Part shown: positions 16,140 through 25,674 of the stretch, one piece after another | How the letters are laid out: each line of letters starts with the position of its first letter | Numbering within the stretch: position 1 is the stretch's first letter | Assembly: GCF_020329435.1 (NCBI RefSeq) | Contig: NZ_JAGKJK010000028.1 | Span: forward strand, 1-44,707 | Reading direction: 5' to 3' | From: Bradyrhizobium hereditatis | GTDB taxonomy: Bacteria; Pseudomonadota; Alphaproteobacteria; Rhizobiales; Xanthobacteraceae | Length of the DNA: 44,707 nucleotides | Translations under genes and position numbers: made by a program | Notes under the pieces: model-generated | The model's database searches: none | What the model was told of the DNA's origin: nothing | The model's input: the letters and a program-made list of their open reading frames with translations, nothing else

Positions 16140-16280
16140 TTAATCGCGCGATAGACTCGCCTTTTTCCGGGCAGCCGATTTTTTTCGAGAATGCGATTGT
16201 TTTGAACGGGCAAGCAGCCTCTCGAGTTCTTCTCGGAGGCGAAGAATTTCCTCGTAGCGGACTGTCAGGTCGTCTTTCAT
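16140..16280 (-). CDS. Small basic coiled-coil protein
   Basis: A 46-residue protein from the ATG at 16280 (MKDDLTVRYEEILRLREELERLLARS); in-frame ATGs at 16304 and 16340 are alternatives. A short coiled coil is followed by a Lys/Arg/Ser tail (HSRKKSAARKKASLS) that could bind nucleic acid. Reminiscent of the small H-NS-like oligomerisation segments here, but the match is too weak to name. Confidence 0.4.
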   Translation of the reverse strand: MKDDLTVRYEEILRLREELERLLARSKQSHSRKKSAARKKASLSRD

Positions 16281-16304
16281 GGGGGGCCTGGTGCGCTTTG
16301 GCAT

Positions 16305-16881
16305 GCCGCAACTTAGCGAGCGCGCAACCACCTGCAACAAAACTCCGGGATTAAGCTTGATAGGCGCTCAAGGGGTTAATTCCGGAACTGACACTGCCGC
16401 TGAGAAGTCAATCCCGCTTCCCGAGGGGAGCGATTGTCCCCTGCAGGGCGATTGTGACCAAGGCTATGAGCACGTGGAAGCACCGGCGACCAGTTCCGTC
16501 CGAGCCTGCAGGTTTGGAGCGGATTTCTAAAACAGGCCCAGGATGATCGTCTCTGGTTTTCAGGCGGGGGCTTGGCAGCGCCGACAATGTCGCGAGCGTT
16601 TTGAAGTAGTCGAAACAGGAACAGGTTCTTCTCATTTAATTTGAGAATCGAATTGACGTGCTTATTAAATGCAGATTAAATGTGTCATTATTTTCGTCGG
16701 CCGTTTTGGTTTCTGGTTGTCATGCTGCCGATTCAACCGCTTGCCAATTTTCGTTCCGGTTCAGCCGTGCACGCGGGCGGCTGTGCTTGCGGCGGTTCGA
16801 GTCTGTGTCCGACCGACGTCAATTAAGACGAGCTACGGCGTTGATCTTCAAGCCATAATTGGCAGCATAGGAGTGACGGAA
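16305..16881. other. Intergenic region before the type I secretion genes
   Basis: No supported gene. 16634-16700 is AT-rich (CATTTAATTTG, TTATTAAATGCAGATTAAATG) and resembles the islands before other operons; probably holds the promoter of the operon starting at 16882. Confidence 0.4.
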
Positions 16882-17193
16882 ATGGACACGGAAATCTTTA
16901 CGGACGGCATAGGTGAAATCACTGTCGGCGGCTCGATCGTACGCGTCGACCTGTTCAGTCTTTCACCGACGGAACGGGACGCCAACAACGCGCCGAAACG
17001 GGTGTTCCGTCAAAGGCTGATCTTCTCGGTGGAGTCGTTCGCGAACTCAGTTGAGGTGATGCAAAAGGCACTTCAGGGCCTGGTCGATGCTGGCGCAGTT
17101 CGGCGCACCGATCCGTCACACGCTGCTTCACCTGCCGGCCAACCCACCCCCAACAGCCCGCGGTCGCCGAATGTCTCAAGCAATTTCCGCTGA
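16882..17193 (+). CDS. Small conserved protein leading the type I secretion operon
   Basis: A 103-residue protein from the ATG at 16882 with AGGAG eight bases upstream; this start was chosen over the longer open frame, whose first 71 codons are Cys-rich and unnatural. The body (FTDGIGEITVGGSIVRVDLFSLSPT....VFRQRLIFSVESFANSVEVMQKALQGLVDAGAV) is a beta-rich then helical pattern that I recall upstream of type I secretion transporters in Bradyrhizobium; function unknown. The tail is Pro/Ser-rich. Its end overlaps the transporter start at 17171 by 23 bases, so translation is probably coupled. Confidence 0.75.
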   Translation: MDTEIFTDGIGEITVGGSIVRVDLFSLSPTERDANNAPKRVFRQRLIFSVESFANSVEVMQKALQGLVDAGAVRRTDPSHAASPAGQPTPNSPRSPNVSSNFR

Positions 17194-19387
17194 AATCGGC
17201 GATTCCGCTGCGGCGGGAACGCCCATTTTGACATCGAAAGGTGCGCATCCGCAAACCGCACTAGACTGTCTCGCCAGGATGGCGGTTCACCACGGCATCG
17301 ATTTACCAGTCGAGCGCCTGCGACACGCCTATGCCGTCGACGGTGCTCCGACTTCAGTGGACCTCGTGCTGCGAATGGCGAAGGAGGCGGGCCTGCGCGC
17401 GCAGGCCGCGCAGCTTGATTGGGGCGTTCTCTTGCGAATGGGGCAGGCATATCCGGTTATGCTCCGTCTCTCGAACGGCAATTGGGTCGTCGTTCTTCGC
17501 GCTGCGGAGATGTCTGATGGCACTGCGGCAGTTGTTGTTTTTGACCCGCTTGCCGAGCGTCAGAATGAGCCGCTCGTCGTTGGCCAAGACCAATTTTGCG
17601 CGCGATGGCGGGGAGATGCCATTCTGATAAAGCGCGAAAACATGCTATCGGATGGCCGAAAGAAATTTGGGCTTCGCTGGTTCGTCCCCGAACTGCTGCG
17701 TCAGTGGCGGCTGCTCACCGATGTCGCCATTTGTGCCGTGCTGCTTTACGCACTCGGTCTCGCGCTTCCCATCTTTTTTCAGCTGGTCATCGACAAAGTC
17801 CTGGTGCATGAGAGCTTCACCACGCTTTACGTGTTGGCGGCCGGCGCCGCCGCTGCGCTGGCTTTCGATGCGATATTCGGGTTCCTGCGCCGCTACCTGC
17901 TGCTCTATGCGACGAACAAAGTCGATATCCGCATAGCGACCAAGACATTCGGCCATCTGCTCGGCCTGCCTGTAACGTTCTTCGAGCACATTTCGGCCGG
18001 CGTTCTCGTGAAGCATATGCAGCAGGCTGGGCGAATTCGTGAATTCCTGACGGGCCGGCTCTTTCTGACAACGCTCGACGCGCTGTCGCTATTGGTTTTC
18101 ATTCCGGTACTGGCGCTTTACAGCTTGAAGCTGACCTCTGTCGTTCTGGCGTTCACGGCTGTCAGCGGTCTCGTTGTCGCCTTGTTGATGGGACCATTCC
18201 GCCGGCGACTGTATGACTTGTACCAAGCGGAGGGTGCGCGGCAGGCGCTGCTGGTCGAGACCGTACACGGCATGCGCACCGTGAAGTCACTGGCCATGGA
18301 GCCATTGCAGGGCAAGACTTGGGACGACCGCTGTGCACAAGCGGTGACCATGCGTTTCGGAGTCGAGAAGATTTCAGCGGCCGCCCAGGCAGTCACCGGA
18401 TTTCTCGAGAAGATGATGACGCTTGGGATCATTGGCCTGGGTGCGCTCGACGTCTTTAGCGGCGAACTGACCATCGGCGCCCTGGTAGCCTTCAATATGC
18501 TAGCGGGGCGGGTTTCCGGGCCGCTGGTTCAAATGGTCACCATGGTTCACGAATATCAGGAAGTCGCCTTGGCCGTTAAAATGCTAGGCGAGGTGATGAA
18601 CCAAAAGCCGGAAAGGGACGGCAACCGCGACGGATTGCGGCCGGATCTGACCGGGAAAATTGAGTTTGAGAACGTCTCCTTTCGCTACGGTGCGGAAGGT
18701 GCGCCGGCGCTGAATGACGTGTCGTTTTCGATTGCGCCTGGATCGGTATTCGGAATAGTCGGCCGAAGCGGTTCGGGCAAGACAACGCTCACGCGCCTGA
18801 TTGCTGGAATGTATCCGGTGCAGCAGGGCTTGCTGCGGATCGACGGCTACGATTCCCGGGAGCTCGAGCTCGAGCATCTGCGCCGGAACCTCGGCGTAGT
18901 TCTGCAGGATAGTTTTCTGTTTCGAGGTACGGTTCGGGACAACATAGCCTGCGTGAAGCGCGATGCGACGTTTGCCGAAGTAGTAAGGGCCGCGCAACTC
19001 GCCGGCGCCGACGAATTCATCGAGCGCTTGCCGCGTGGCTTCGATACGATGATTGAAGAGAACGGTTCGAACCTGTCGGGCGGTCAGAAGCAACGTCTTG
19101 CGATCGCCCGGGCACTCATCACCGACCCCCGTATTCTCATTCTCGATGAGGCAACCAGTGCGCTGGATTCCGAGAGCGAAATGATCATCCGCCGCAACTT
19201 ACGGCGGATCGCCGAAGGGCGGACCGTTATCGTCGTTTCCCACCGACTGTCGATGCTCGCGGACGCCAACGAGATCCTGGTGATCGACCGCGGTCAGATC
19301 GTTGACGTGGATCGTCACGATCGTTTGCTTTCGAAGTGCACCATCTACCGGCATCTCTGGACCCAGCAGACGAAGCAAATCGCATGA
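17171..19387 (+). CDS. Type I secretion ABC transporter (HlyB-like, degenerate C39 domain)
   Basis: A 738-residue inner-membrane exporter. The ATG at 17171 overlaps the previous gene; an upstream ATG (17087) is also open. The N-terminal 150 residues form a C39-peptidase-like domain lacking its catalytic Cys (only TALDCLARM remains at that motif) and with Trp for His (GNWVVVL), so it is a HlyB-type non-cleaving domain that can dock RTX substrates. Then follow six membrane helices and a nucleotide-binding domain: Walker A GRSGSGKTT (about residue 530), signature LSGGQKQR (about 635), Walker B ILILDEATSALD, switch His in VSHR. With the HlyD-like gene that overlaps its end, it would carry unfolded proteins with C-terminal signals, plausibly the RTX protein at the left edge. 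Confidence 0.93.
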   Translation: MSQAISAEIGDSAAAGTPILTSKGAHPQTALDCLARMAVHHGIDLPVERLRHAYAVDGAPTSVDLVLRMAKEAGLRAQAAQLDWGVLLRMGQAYPVMLRLSNGNWVVVLRAAEMSDGTAAVVVFDPLAERQNEPLVVGQDQFCARWRGDAILIKRENMLSDGRKKFGLRWFVPELLRQWRLLTDVAICAVLLYALGLALPIFFQLVIDKVLVHESFTTLYVLAAGAAAALAFDAIFGFLRRYLLLYATNKVDIRIATKTFGHLLGLPVTFFEHISAGVLVKHMQQAGRIREFLTGRLFLTTLDALSLLVFIPVLALYSLKLTSVVLAFTAVSGLVVALLMGPFRRRLYDLYQAEGARQALLVETVHGMRTVKSLAMEPLQGKTWDDRCAQAVTMRFGVEKISAAAQAVTGFLEKMMTLGIIGLGALDVFSGELTIGALVAFNMLAGRVSGPLVQMVTMVHEYQEVALAVKMLGEVMNQKPERDGNRDGLRPDLTGKIEFENVSFRYGAEGAPALNDVSFSIAPGSVFGIVGRSGSGKTTLTRLIAGMYPVQQGLLRIDGYDSRELELEHLRRNLGVVLQDSFLFRGTVRDNIACVKRDATFAEVVRAAQLAGADEFIERLPRGFDTMIEENGSNLSGGQKQRLAIARALITDPRILILDEATSALDSESEMIIRRNLRRIAEGRTVIVVSHRLSMLADANEILVIDRGQIVDVDRHDRLLSKCTIYRHLWTQQTKQIA

Positions 19388-20808
19388 AGACGGAGAAACC
19401 GCGAGCCATCGCGAAGACGGATAAGTTGGCGCAGCCCCGAAAGGTTGAGCGGCGTCGGGGAAGGCTGTTCAGGGCCTCCCGGCAACCGCGCCTGATCGCC
19501 GAATTTCAGTCCGATGCAATCGAAGTAGAGGAACGGTCGCCGCCGCGTTTCGCACGGCTAACGCTCTATTGCATCCTTGCACTGATCGTAGCTGCGGTTA
19601 CCTGGGCCACGGTGTCACAGGTCGACATGATTGTAACTGCCCAAGGCAAGCTGGTTACCATGCGCCCGAACCTCGTGGTGCAGCCGCTGGAGACCTCGGT
19701 TATCCGGGACATTCACGTCAAGGCCGGCGATCGGGTAAACCGCGGTGACCTGCTGGCGACGCTCGATCCGACGTTCTCGCAGGCGGACCACGACCAGTTG
19801 CGAAACAGAGTTGCCGGTTTCGATGCGTCGATTGCTCGTCTAAGAGCTGAGTTGGCTGGCACCGATTATATCGTAACTGACCTCGGTGACGCCGATGCCG
19901 TTTTGCAGCGAAAGATGTTTCTTCAAAGGAAGTCGGCTCGCGACGCGCAGATGCAGAATTTTGATGCGCAGATCGCTTCCGCTCAGGCCAATCTGAAAAC
20001 AGCGCAGAACGAAGAAGCGGTCCTGGTGCAGCGGCTTGATAACATGCAGTCGATCGAGTCAATGCGCAGCACGTTGATGGCCAAGGAAGTTGGATCAAAG
20101 CTGAACTTCCTGCTTTCCCGCGATGCCCGCCTCGAAGTCGAGAGCAATCTGGCTCGTGTACGCGGCAATATTGCCGATTACACGCATCGGGTGGACAAAG
20201 CACGAGCCGATCAGAAAGTGTTCGCCGAGGATTTTCGCCGCACGGCGTACCAGGACCTTGTCGAGACGCTGACAAAGCGAGACAGCGCAGCGGAAGAGTT
20301 GAAGAAAGTCGAACTGCGCCGACAACTGATTGTGTTAAGGGCCCCGGCAGACTCTATCGTGCTCGAGATCGCCAGCCGTACGATCGGTTCGGTCGTGCGC
20401 GAGGCGGAAACGCTTTTTGTGCTTGTCCCGCGGGATGTACCGCTTCAGGCGGAGGTCAACGTCGAGGGCAAGGATGTCGGGCAAATATCAGTAGGCCAGG
20501 CGGTGCGGATCAAGTTCGAGCCTTTCCCCTTCCAGAAATACGGGACGGGAACAGGAACGGTCCGCGTCATCAGCCAGGACTCATTTGCGCCAGATCCTAA
20601 AGCCGAAGCTGCGCGTCGCACGACAGTTCCCTATTATCGCGTACTGATCGATTTGTCCGACGTGCAACTTCGGCTGCCCTCCGCCCGTACGCAGTTGATC
20701 CCAGGCATGGCCGTTACGGCCGAAATGAAAGTCGGGCAACGGAGCGTGATATCGTATTTCCTCTATCCGCTACTTCGCGGGTTGGACGAAAGCATCCGGG
20801 AGTATTGA
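19384..20808 (+). CDS. Type I secretion periplasmic adaptor (HlyD family)
   Basis: A 474-residue protein from the ATG at 19384, overlapping the transporter stop in an ATGA. A cytoplasmic basic N-terminus, one membrane helix (LYCILALIVAAVTWATV, about residues 60-78), a lipoyl-like half-motif (VVQPLETSVIRDIHVKAGDRVNRGDLLATLDPT), a long coiled-coil hairpin, the second half-motif and a beta-barrel domain with the family stretch GQAVRIKFEPFPFQKYGTGTG. It bridges the ABC transporter and a TolC-type outer-membrane channel. No TolC gene is seen in the window. Confidence 0.93.
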   Translation: MKTEKPRAIAKTDKLAQPRKVERRRGRLFRASRQPRLIAEFQSDAIEVEERSPPRFARLTLYCILALIVAAVTWATVSQVDMIVTAQGKLVTMRPNLVVQPLETSVIRDIHVKAGDRVNRGDLLATLDPTFSQADHDQLRNRVAGFDASIARLRAELAGTDYIVTDLGDADAVLQRKMFLQRKSARDAQMQNFDAQIASAQANLKTAQNEEAVLVQRLDNMQSIESMRSTLMAKEVGSKLNFLLSRDARLEVESNLARVRGNIADYTHRVDKARADQKVFAEDFRRTAYQDLVETLTKRDSAAEELKKVELRRQLIVLRAPADSIVLEIASRTIGSVVREAETLFVLVPRDVPLQAEVNVEGKDVGQISVGQAVRIKFEPFPFQKYGTGTGTVRVISQDSFAPDPKAEAARRTTVPYYRVLIDLSDVQLRLPSARTQLIPGMAVTAEMKVGQRSVISYFLYPLLRGLDESIREY

Positions 20809-20936
20809 TCGAGCGTCTGTGTTCGGTCCCGAAGTGTTCGTTCAATATCTGCCGAAGCTTCCTGAAACTCTAGACTAGTTTCTGTCGCGAAAGTCAAAAG
20901 ACGGTGGAATCCGGCATTTTTCGGCGGCAAGTGTTG

Positions 20937-21145
20937 CTTGCCGTCGAACCATCAACGACGATCAGGTTGCTGCCGTGATCGAACGGACGTTGCGCACGAC
21001 GCCGGTCGACGCGACGCACTGGTCGATCCGCTCGATGGCTGCGGACACTGGCTTTTCCCACACCACGATCCGCCGAATGTGGGCGGCGTTCGGCTTGCAG
21101 CCGCACCACCGAAGCCAGACATTCAGGTGGTCGAGCGATCCGCTG
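20937..21145 (+). mobile_element. IS630-family transposase fragment
   Basis: The frame with GTG at 20975 gives RRTINDDQVAAVIERTLRTTPVDATHWSIRSMAADTGFSHTTIRRMW, the helix-turn-helix part of IS630-type transposases, ending soon after QPHHRSQTF...SSDPL, where the catalytic domain should begin. Both ends are missing: there is no start upstream and it joins IS66 sequence directly at about 21145. One extra codon (His-His) is also seen. Non-functional relic. Confidence 0.8.
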
Positions 21146-21671
21146 TTAGGTACGTACCGTCGGCCTTTGCGGCCGAGGCGGTTAAGCGCATCGATGTCCT
21201 GTTCGCCATCGAACGTGAGATCAACGCTCTTGCGCCGCAGAAGCGTTTGCGCGTGCGGCACGAGCTTGGGCGTCCTCTGATCGTCGAGCTGGAGGCCTGG
21301 CTGCGTGAACAGCGCGCCAAGCTCTCCAGGAGCAACGACACGGCCAAGGCGATAAACTACAGCCTCAACCGCTGGGATGCCTTCACACGCTTCCTTGACG
21401 ACGGACGGCTTTGCATGTCGAACAGCGCCGCCGAACGCGAGCTACGGGCCGTCGCCGTGGGAAGAAGAAATTGGACCTTAGCCGGCTCCGATGAGGGCGG
21501 CCGGCGCGCCGCTGCGATCTATAGCCTAATCGCCACCGCCAAGCTCAACGACATCGATCCAGAGGCTTGGTTCGCCGACGTGCTGGCCCGCCTGCCAGAT
21601 CATCCCGCCAAGCGCATCCACGAACTCCTGCCTGGAACTGGCGCCCCCAGAATGTCGCTCACGCCGCCTGA
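21146..21671 (+). mobile_element. tnpC: IS66-family transposase (TnpC) C-terminal fragment
   Basis: The frame encodes the C-terminal half of IS66 TnpC: AFAAEAVKRIDVLFAIEREIN, LSRSNDTAKAINYSLNRWDAFTRFLDDGRLCMSN.AAERELRAVAVGRRNW, GSDEGGRRAAAIYSLIATAKLNDIDPEAW. The N-terminal part is absent. Near 21631 one C is missing from a CCC run: restoring it gives HELLPWNWRPQNVAHAA and the natural stop at 21669-21671; without it the frame runs on to 21768. Relic. 21672-21932 shows no gene. Confidence 0.85.
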
Positions 21672-21932
21672 GCGCAATCAGCTATCCGTCCAAGGCGACC
21701 CGACCAGGGCCGTCGCCGATGCGTACCGCGATCGGCATGGCCGGCACGGCAAGGTGAGGGTGGAATGACGCACGATCATCGCCGCGAGCGAATCCTCGGC
21801 CGCCTTAGCGCGGTCCTACTGTCGCCTGTCTTTGCAGTGTACGGCCTCTGGTCGCCAGCAGGCCTAGTCGCCAGCACTGCTCGTTAGGACGGTTTTGGTA
21901 GATTTATCAGTATTGTCGGAACGGACGCACCC

Positions 21933-23771
21933 TCAACGCTTACGCGCTGTTTTTCGGACTTCGCGCGCCAACTGATTCCCGTCAGGCTGTGGCCATCCGC
22001 AAAGCCACAGATCGCGTTGCCGCCACAGGTCTCGCCACATTTTTGTGCCAGCAAGCCCCGATGTTTCGGCCATCGAGCGAAGGGCTACGCCGCCCAGCAA
22101 CAGCCATCGCGCCGATCTACCTCGGAGCGAAGGCAAGTGCTGACGATAAAGGCTCACCTTGCCTCGCAGGATGGCGATCCATCGATGAAAGTCGCTTGCT
22201 GAACTCGTGCCGCCTCTGTGGACATATTGGGCGAGAGCAGTGAAAAGCGTGGTGCTCGCCAGTCTTTTTGCCCTGATGCAGAGGTCAACGTCCTCTCCAT
22301 ACAGGAAGTATTGCTCATCGAATCCTCCCAAGCGATCCCACAATACGCGATTGATCAGGAGCGCCGCTCCCGTGAGCACGGGAACTGCTCGGATGCCCGT
22401 GCGATGCCACCCGCCAAGTGTATCAGGATCGATCCATCTGCAACCAGGCCAGCGCCGCAGCCCCAGTGCGAAGGCAATCGATTGTCGGAGCGATGGTTCG
22501 GCAAGGCAGTTGCTGGGGTCGATGCTGCCGTCAACTCGCATCATTCGCCCGCCGACAATCGCTTCGTTCTCGCTCGCAAGCGAGGCGGCGATCAATTGAT
22601 CGATCGCGTCGGGCGCTAGCTCCACGTCTGGATTAATCAGCAGAAGATGGTCAATTTCCGCACCGAAATCGGCGGCAAGTCGGTTAACTGAAGCTGCGAA
22701 ACCGCGGTTGATGGAATTCGTTCTGATATTCGTGCGGTGTTCGGTTCCTCGAACGATATCTACCGTGCCGTCCAGCGACGCGTTGTCTTCAATTCGGATC
22801 GAAAGATCGGACCACCGTGATTTGAGCGAAGCAAGGCACGCTTCGATTTCGCTATCGTTGTTGTGCGTAACAATGCATATGCCAACGCGAGGTCGGCGTG
22901 GTGCGATGGCGGCAATCGGCTGCGGCTTTGGTCCGACCCACACTACGGCACCATCCTTCTCGTCTCGGGTAATCCACGCCGCTAGCGCAAGCAAGATGAA
23001 GCAAGCGAGAGCAGGGCTCTCTCGCCAATGACGCACGACATCGCCCAAGCGGTGCCATACTGATCTACTGGGCAGGTTGCCTGGTTGGACATAGTGGCGC
23101 TGTGCAAGGGTACGATTGCCGTGGTCCCATCGGCGCTTAGCCCGGAGCAGATCCGATCCGCGTGGCAGGTTGAAAAGGAAGCCGCCCATCGTGAGGAGTT
23201 TTCGCTCGCTTTTTGCGAAGCGCGAGCGGACGAACAGGTCATCGGCCGCGATAGCGGGAAACTCGCTCCACCTGCTGCGGCCCGCCGCGTTCGTGGCATA
23301 GAGGCCGGCTCCGACGACATCATTTTCCATCCCGGATAGACCCGGCCATACCGAAGCGAACCCGCGTGCTAGCCTTCCTTCCGGCCGAACCAGCACCATC
23401 GGAGGTGCGACAAGGAGCGGTTCTTCCGAGGCCAGACTCGCGACGATAGCAGGCACGGTCCCAGGGAGAATGATGGTGTCTGCGTCAAGGTAGAGTACCG
23501 CTCCTTTGCGACGTTCGCGATCGCCTCGATTGAGCGCCGCTGCCTTGCCCGGACAGGGGTTTGTCACGATGATCAACTTTTGGCGTTCATCCTCGAACGC
23601 CGTTAACAATGACTGAGCACTTGCCTGGTTTTGACTTTGCGCAGGCCCATTTGCCACCACGATCACGCAAAGGTCGACGCCGACGCTATCGCACAGCAGT
23701 GCAACAAGACACCGCTGAAGTAGCCCAGCATCACCACCAGCGGGGATGACGACATCAAGCGTGGAGTTCAC
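21933..23771 (-). CDS. Tandem GT2 glycosyltransferase (two GT-A domains)
   Basis: A 612-residue protein. Domain 1 (residues 1 to about 270) is GT2-like: DVVIPAGGDAGLLQRCLVAL, LYLDADTIILPG (DxD type), then a membrane-like stretch (ALACFILLALAAWI). Domain 2 (about 290-612) is a rhamnosyltransferase-like GT2: VGICIVTHNNDSEIEACL, LLINPDVELAPDAI, GAALLINR..WDRLGGFDEQYFLYGEDVDLC. The GTG at 23771 overlaps the previous gene by 17 bases. It would add sugars to the lipid-linked repeat unit on the cytoplasmic side; two domains suggest two successive transfers. Donor and linkage unknown. The pair 21933-25494 lies between IS relics. Confidence 0.85.
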   Translation of the reverse strand: MNSTLDVVIPAGGDAGLLQRCLVALLCDSVGVDLCVIVVANGPAQSQNQASAQSLLTAFEDERQKLIIVTNPCPGKAAALNRGDRERRKGAVLYLDADTIILPGTVPAIVASLASEEPLLVAPPMVLVRPEGRLARGFASVWPGLSGMENDVVGAGLYATNAAGRSRWSEFPAIAADDLFVRSRFAKSERKLLTMGGFLFNLPRGSDLLRAKRRWDHGNRTLAQRHYVQPGNLPSRSVWHRLGDVVRHWRESPALACFILLALAAWITRDEKDGAVVWVGPKPQPIAAIAPRRPRVGICIVTHNNDSEIEACLASLKSRWSDLSIRIEDNASLDGTVDIVRGTEHRTNIRTNSINRGFAASVNRLAADFGAEIDHLLLINPDVELAPDAIDQLIAASLASENEAIVGGRMMRVDGSIDPSNCLAEPSLRQSIAFALGLRRWPGCRWIDPDTLGGWHRTGIRAVPVLTGAALLINRVLWDRLGGFDEQYFLYGEDVDLCIRAKRLASTTLFTALAQYVHRGGTSSASDFHRWIAILRGKVSLYRQHLPSLRGRSARWLLLGGVALRSMAETSGLAGTKMWRDLWRQRDLWLCGWPQPDGNQLAREVRKTARKR

Positions 23772-25494
23772 GATGGTCTCGCGTTCGCGCCGTGACCGTT
23801 TCCGTCAGCCAGGCAGCCCCACAGGCCGCCACGAATACGGCGAAGTCGAACCAAGTCGACGGTCGCAGAAGCGGCCTGAGAACGCCCCTATAGCGCGGAA
23901 TCGGGTCCACAGGCGCAAGATGGGTCGCCCGCGCCAGTTCGCGATTGCCACGCAGATAGCGGCGCCGGGCCTGGATCAGCTCGCCCCAGCTTCGCGGCGC
24001 CACCACATGATAGCTCTCCGATTCAAGCAGCCGCCGCTCCTCGGGTGCGAACAGCAACCGGACAAATTTGTCGTCCGAAGCGAGGTGCGGTAGCTTCCCC
24101 CACCGCCGCCGGCCCTCGGCCGACACGGCATAGGCGCCCATGGTGACAGGTGAAGCCGCACAATAAGGCAAGGAGCACCAGTAGCGGCAGAACGCGCGGA
24201 CCACGAGGGAAGGGGACGGGTCGAATAGTCCGCGAGGTGCGGCGAAGTGAATGCCGGTGCCGGGCGCGAGTGCTGCAAACATAGCGGAAAGCGCGTGCGG
24301 GGATAATCTGGCGTCCTGGTCCAGATAGAGGCGATGCGTACCCATAGCGGCCACCTCCTCGGCCGCCGTAATAGCGGCGCGGCGGGTCTGAGGGGTCCGT
24401 AGCAATCGCACCTGAAAGTTCCGGGCGCGCAGGCTTGCCACATGCGCTTTCGCCACCACCTCGCTATCTTTCTGGCCATCGTTCAGTGCCAGCAACACCT
24501 CGACGTCACTAACTTGCAGTCCGCTACCATGACCGAATCGCTGATCGGCAAGTGCGTTCAGACTCCGACCCAGGGTATCTGCTCCATGATACACCGGAAT
24601 GATCACGGAAAAGCGCGGCGGCGAGGTCCTTTCAATGCGCAAGCCCGATCGCAGAGGCGCGGGTTCGAATTCGGGGAGAAGACGCCGGAGGAGGCTATTG
24701 GACTGGGTGACATTGCTCGGCCGGATCACGTTCGGGCTGAACGAGGCACGCGAGACACGCTGGACCTCTGATTCCGAATTAAGCTCCCGGCGCATCATGG
24801 TTATGATTTCGTACGGCGTCATCGCGGATGAGCCCGAAATGTGTACGAGTCCACGATGGCACTGCGTTGCCAACTCTATTGTTACCGAAGCTGCGTCTTC
24901 AAGGTTGATCGGCGATCGCCATTCGTCATCGATCGCGATGACCGGCTCATTGCGTTCCAAGCGTGCGGCGATCGCGGTCCATGATGTCTGGCGCTCATCG
25001 ACCGGGAGGCCGAACAACAGCGAGTAGCGGGCGATGAGTCCGCAGCCGTGCTCTGCGACGACTCTCTCCCCGGCGAGCTTGGTTCTGCCGTAGACGTTCG
25101 CTGGAAGTGGCACATCGCCTTCTTTATGAAGCTCGCAGTTTCCGTCCCACACGAAATCCGATGAGGCATACAGCATCCACCCGCCCGTGGAGGCGGCGTA
25201 GGCCGCCATCTGCATGGCGGCGTCCACATGCAATGCATGGGAGGAGGCGGGATCGGACTCGGCCACCACGGGCGAAATTGCGGCAAGGTGCAGAATGCGT
25301 GTAGGTGCCACGCGTCGCAATAATTCCGTCAGCGCGGCGCCATCTCGGAGATCGATCCATTCGATGACGTGCGCGCCCGGCATTGGTGCACGGCCAAGCG
25401 CATGAACGTAGTCGCCAGAATGACGATCCGAGAGGGCACGGAGGACATAGCCGCCTAACTGCCCGGATGCGCCTGTGATCAACCAACGCTGCAT
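23755..25494 (-). CDS. RmlD-like NAD(P) sugar reductase fused to a GT2 glycosyltransferase
   Basis: A 579-residue protein. The N-terminal part (1 to about 280) is a short-chain sugar-nucleotide reductase of the RmlD type: GASGQLGGYV nucleotide motif, YASSDFVWDG, catalytic YGRTKLAGE, SPINLEDAA. The C-terminal part (about 290-579) is GT2: FSVIIPVYHGADTLGRSLNAL, LYLDQDARLS (DxD variant), LASDDKFVR, and a final hydrophobic stretch. RmlD makes dTDP-L-rhamnose in the last step; here a related reduction may be coupled to transfer of the same sugar (inference). No RmlA/B/C genes are seen. Its end overlaps the tandem GT2 gene, so they are cotranscribed. Confidence 0.85.
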   Translation of the reverse strand: MQRWLITGASGQLGGYVLRALSDRHSGDYVHALGRAPMPGAHVIEWIDLRDGAALTELLRRVAPTRILHLAAISPVVAESDPASSHALHVDAAMQMAAYAASTGGWMLYASSDFVWDGNCELHKEGDVPLPANVYGRTKLAGERVVAEHGCGLIARYSLLFGLPVDERQTSWTAIAARLERNEPVIAIDDEWRSPINLEDAASVTIELATQCHRGLVHISGSSAMTPYEIITMMRRELNSESEVQRVSRASFSPNVIRPSNVTQSNSLLRRLLPEFEPAPLRSGLRIERTSPPRFSVIIPVYHGADTLGRSLNALADQRFGHGSGLQVSDVEVLLALNDGQKDSEVVAKAHVASLRARNFQVRLLRTPQTRRAAITAAEEVAAMGTHRLYLDQDARLSPHALSAMFAALAPGTGIHFAAPRGLFDPSPSLVVRAFCRYWCSLPYCAASPVTMGAYAVSAEGRRRWGKLPHLASDDKFVRLLFAPEERRLLESESYHVVAPRSWGELIQARRRYLRGNRELARATHLAPVDPIPRYRGVLRPLLRPSTWFDFAVFVAACGAAWLTETVTARTRDHRELHA

Positions 25495-25674
25495 CGCGCA
25501 CTCTCGCGACGTACCTCAGGAAGGTCTCTATCAATGGTCGCAATTGTAGGAGACGCGTCCTGCGGTCGCAATGGGAATGGTTAGCCAGCGGTGCCAAGAT
25601 GCCGTTGAGAAGCTCTAGAGATTGAAATAAAATTACTTCTGTCAGCGGGACGGCCAATAGTCCCAGAGTGGAGA

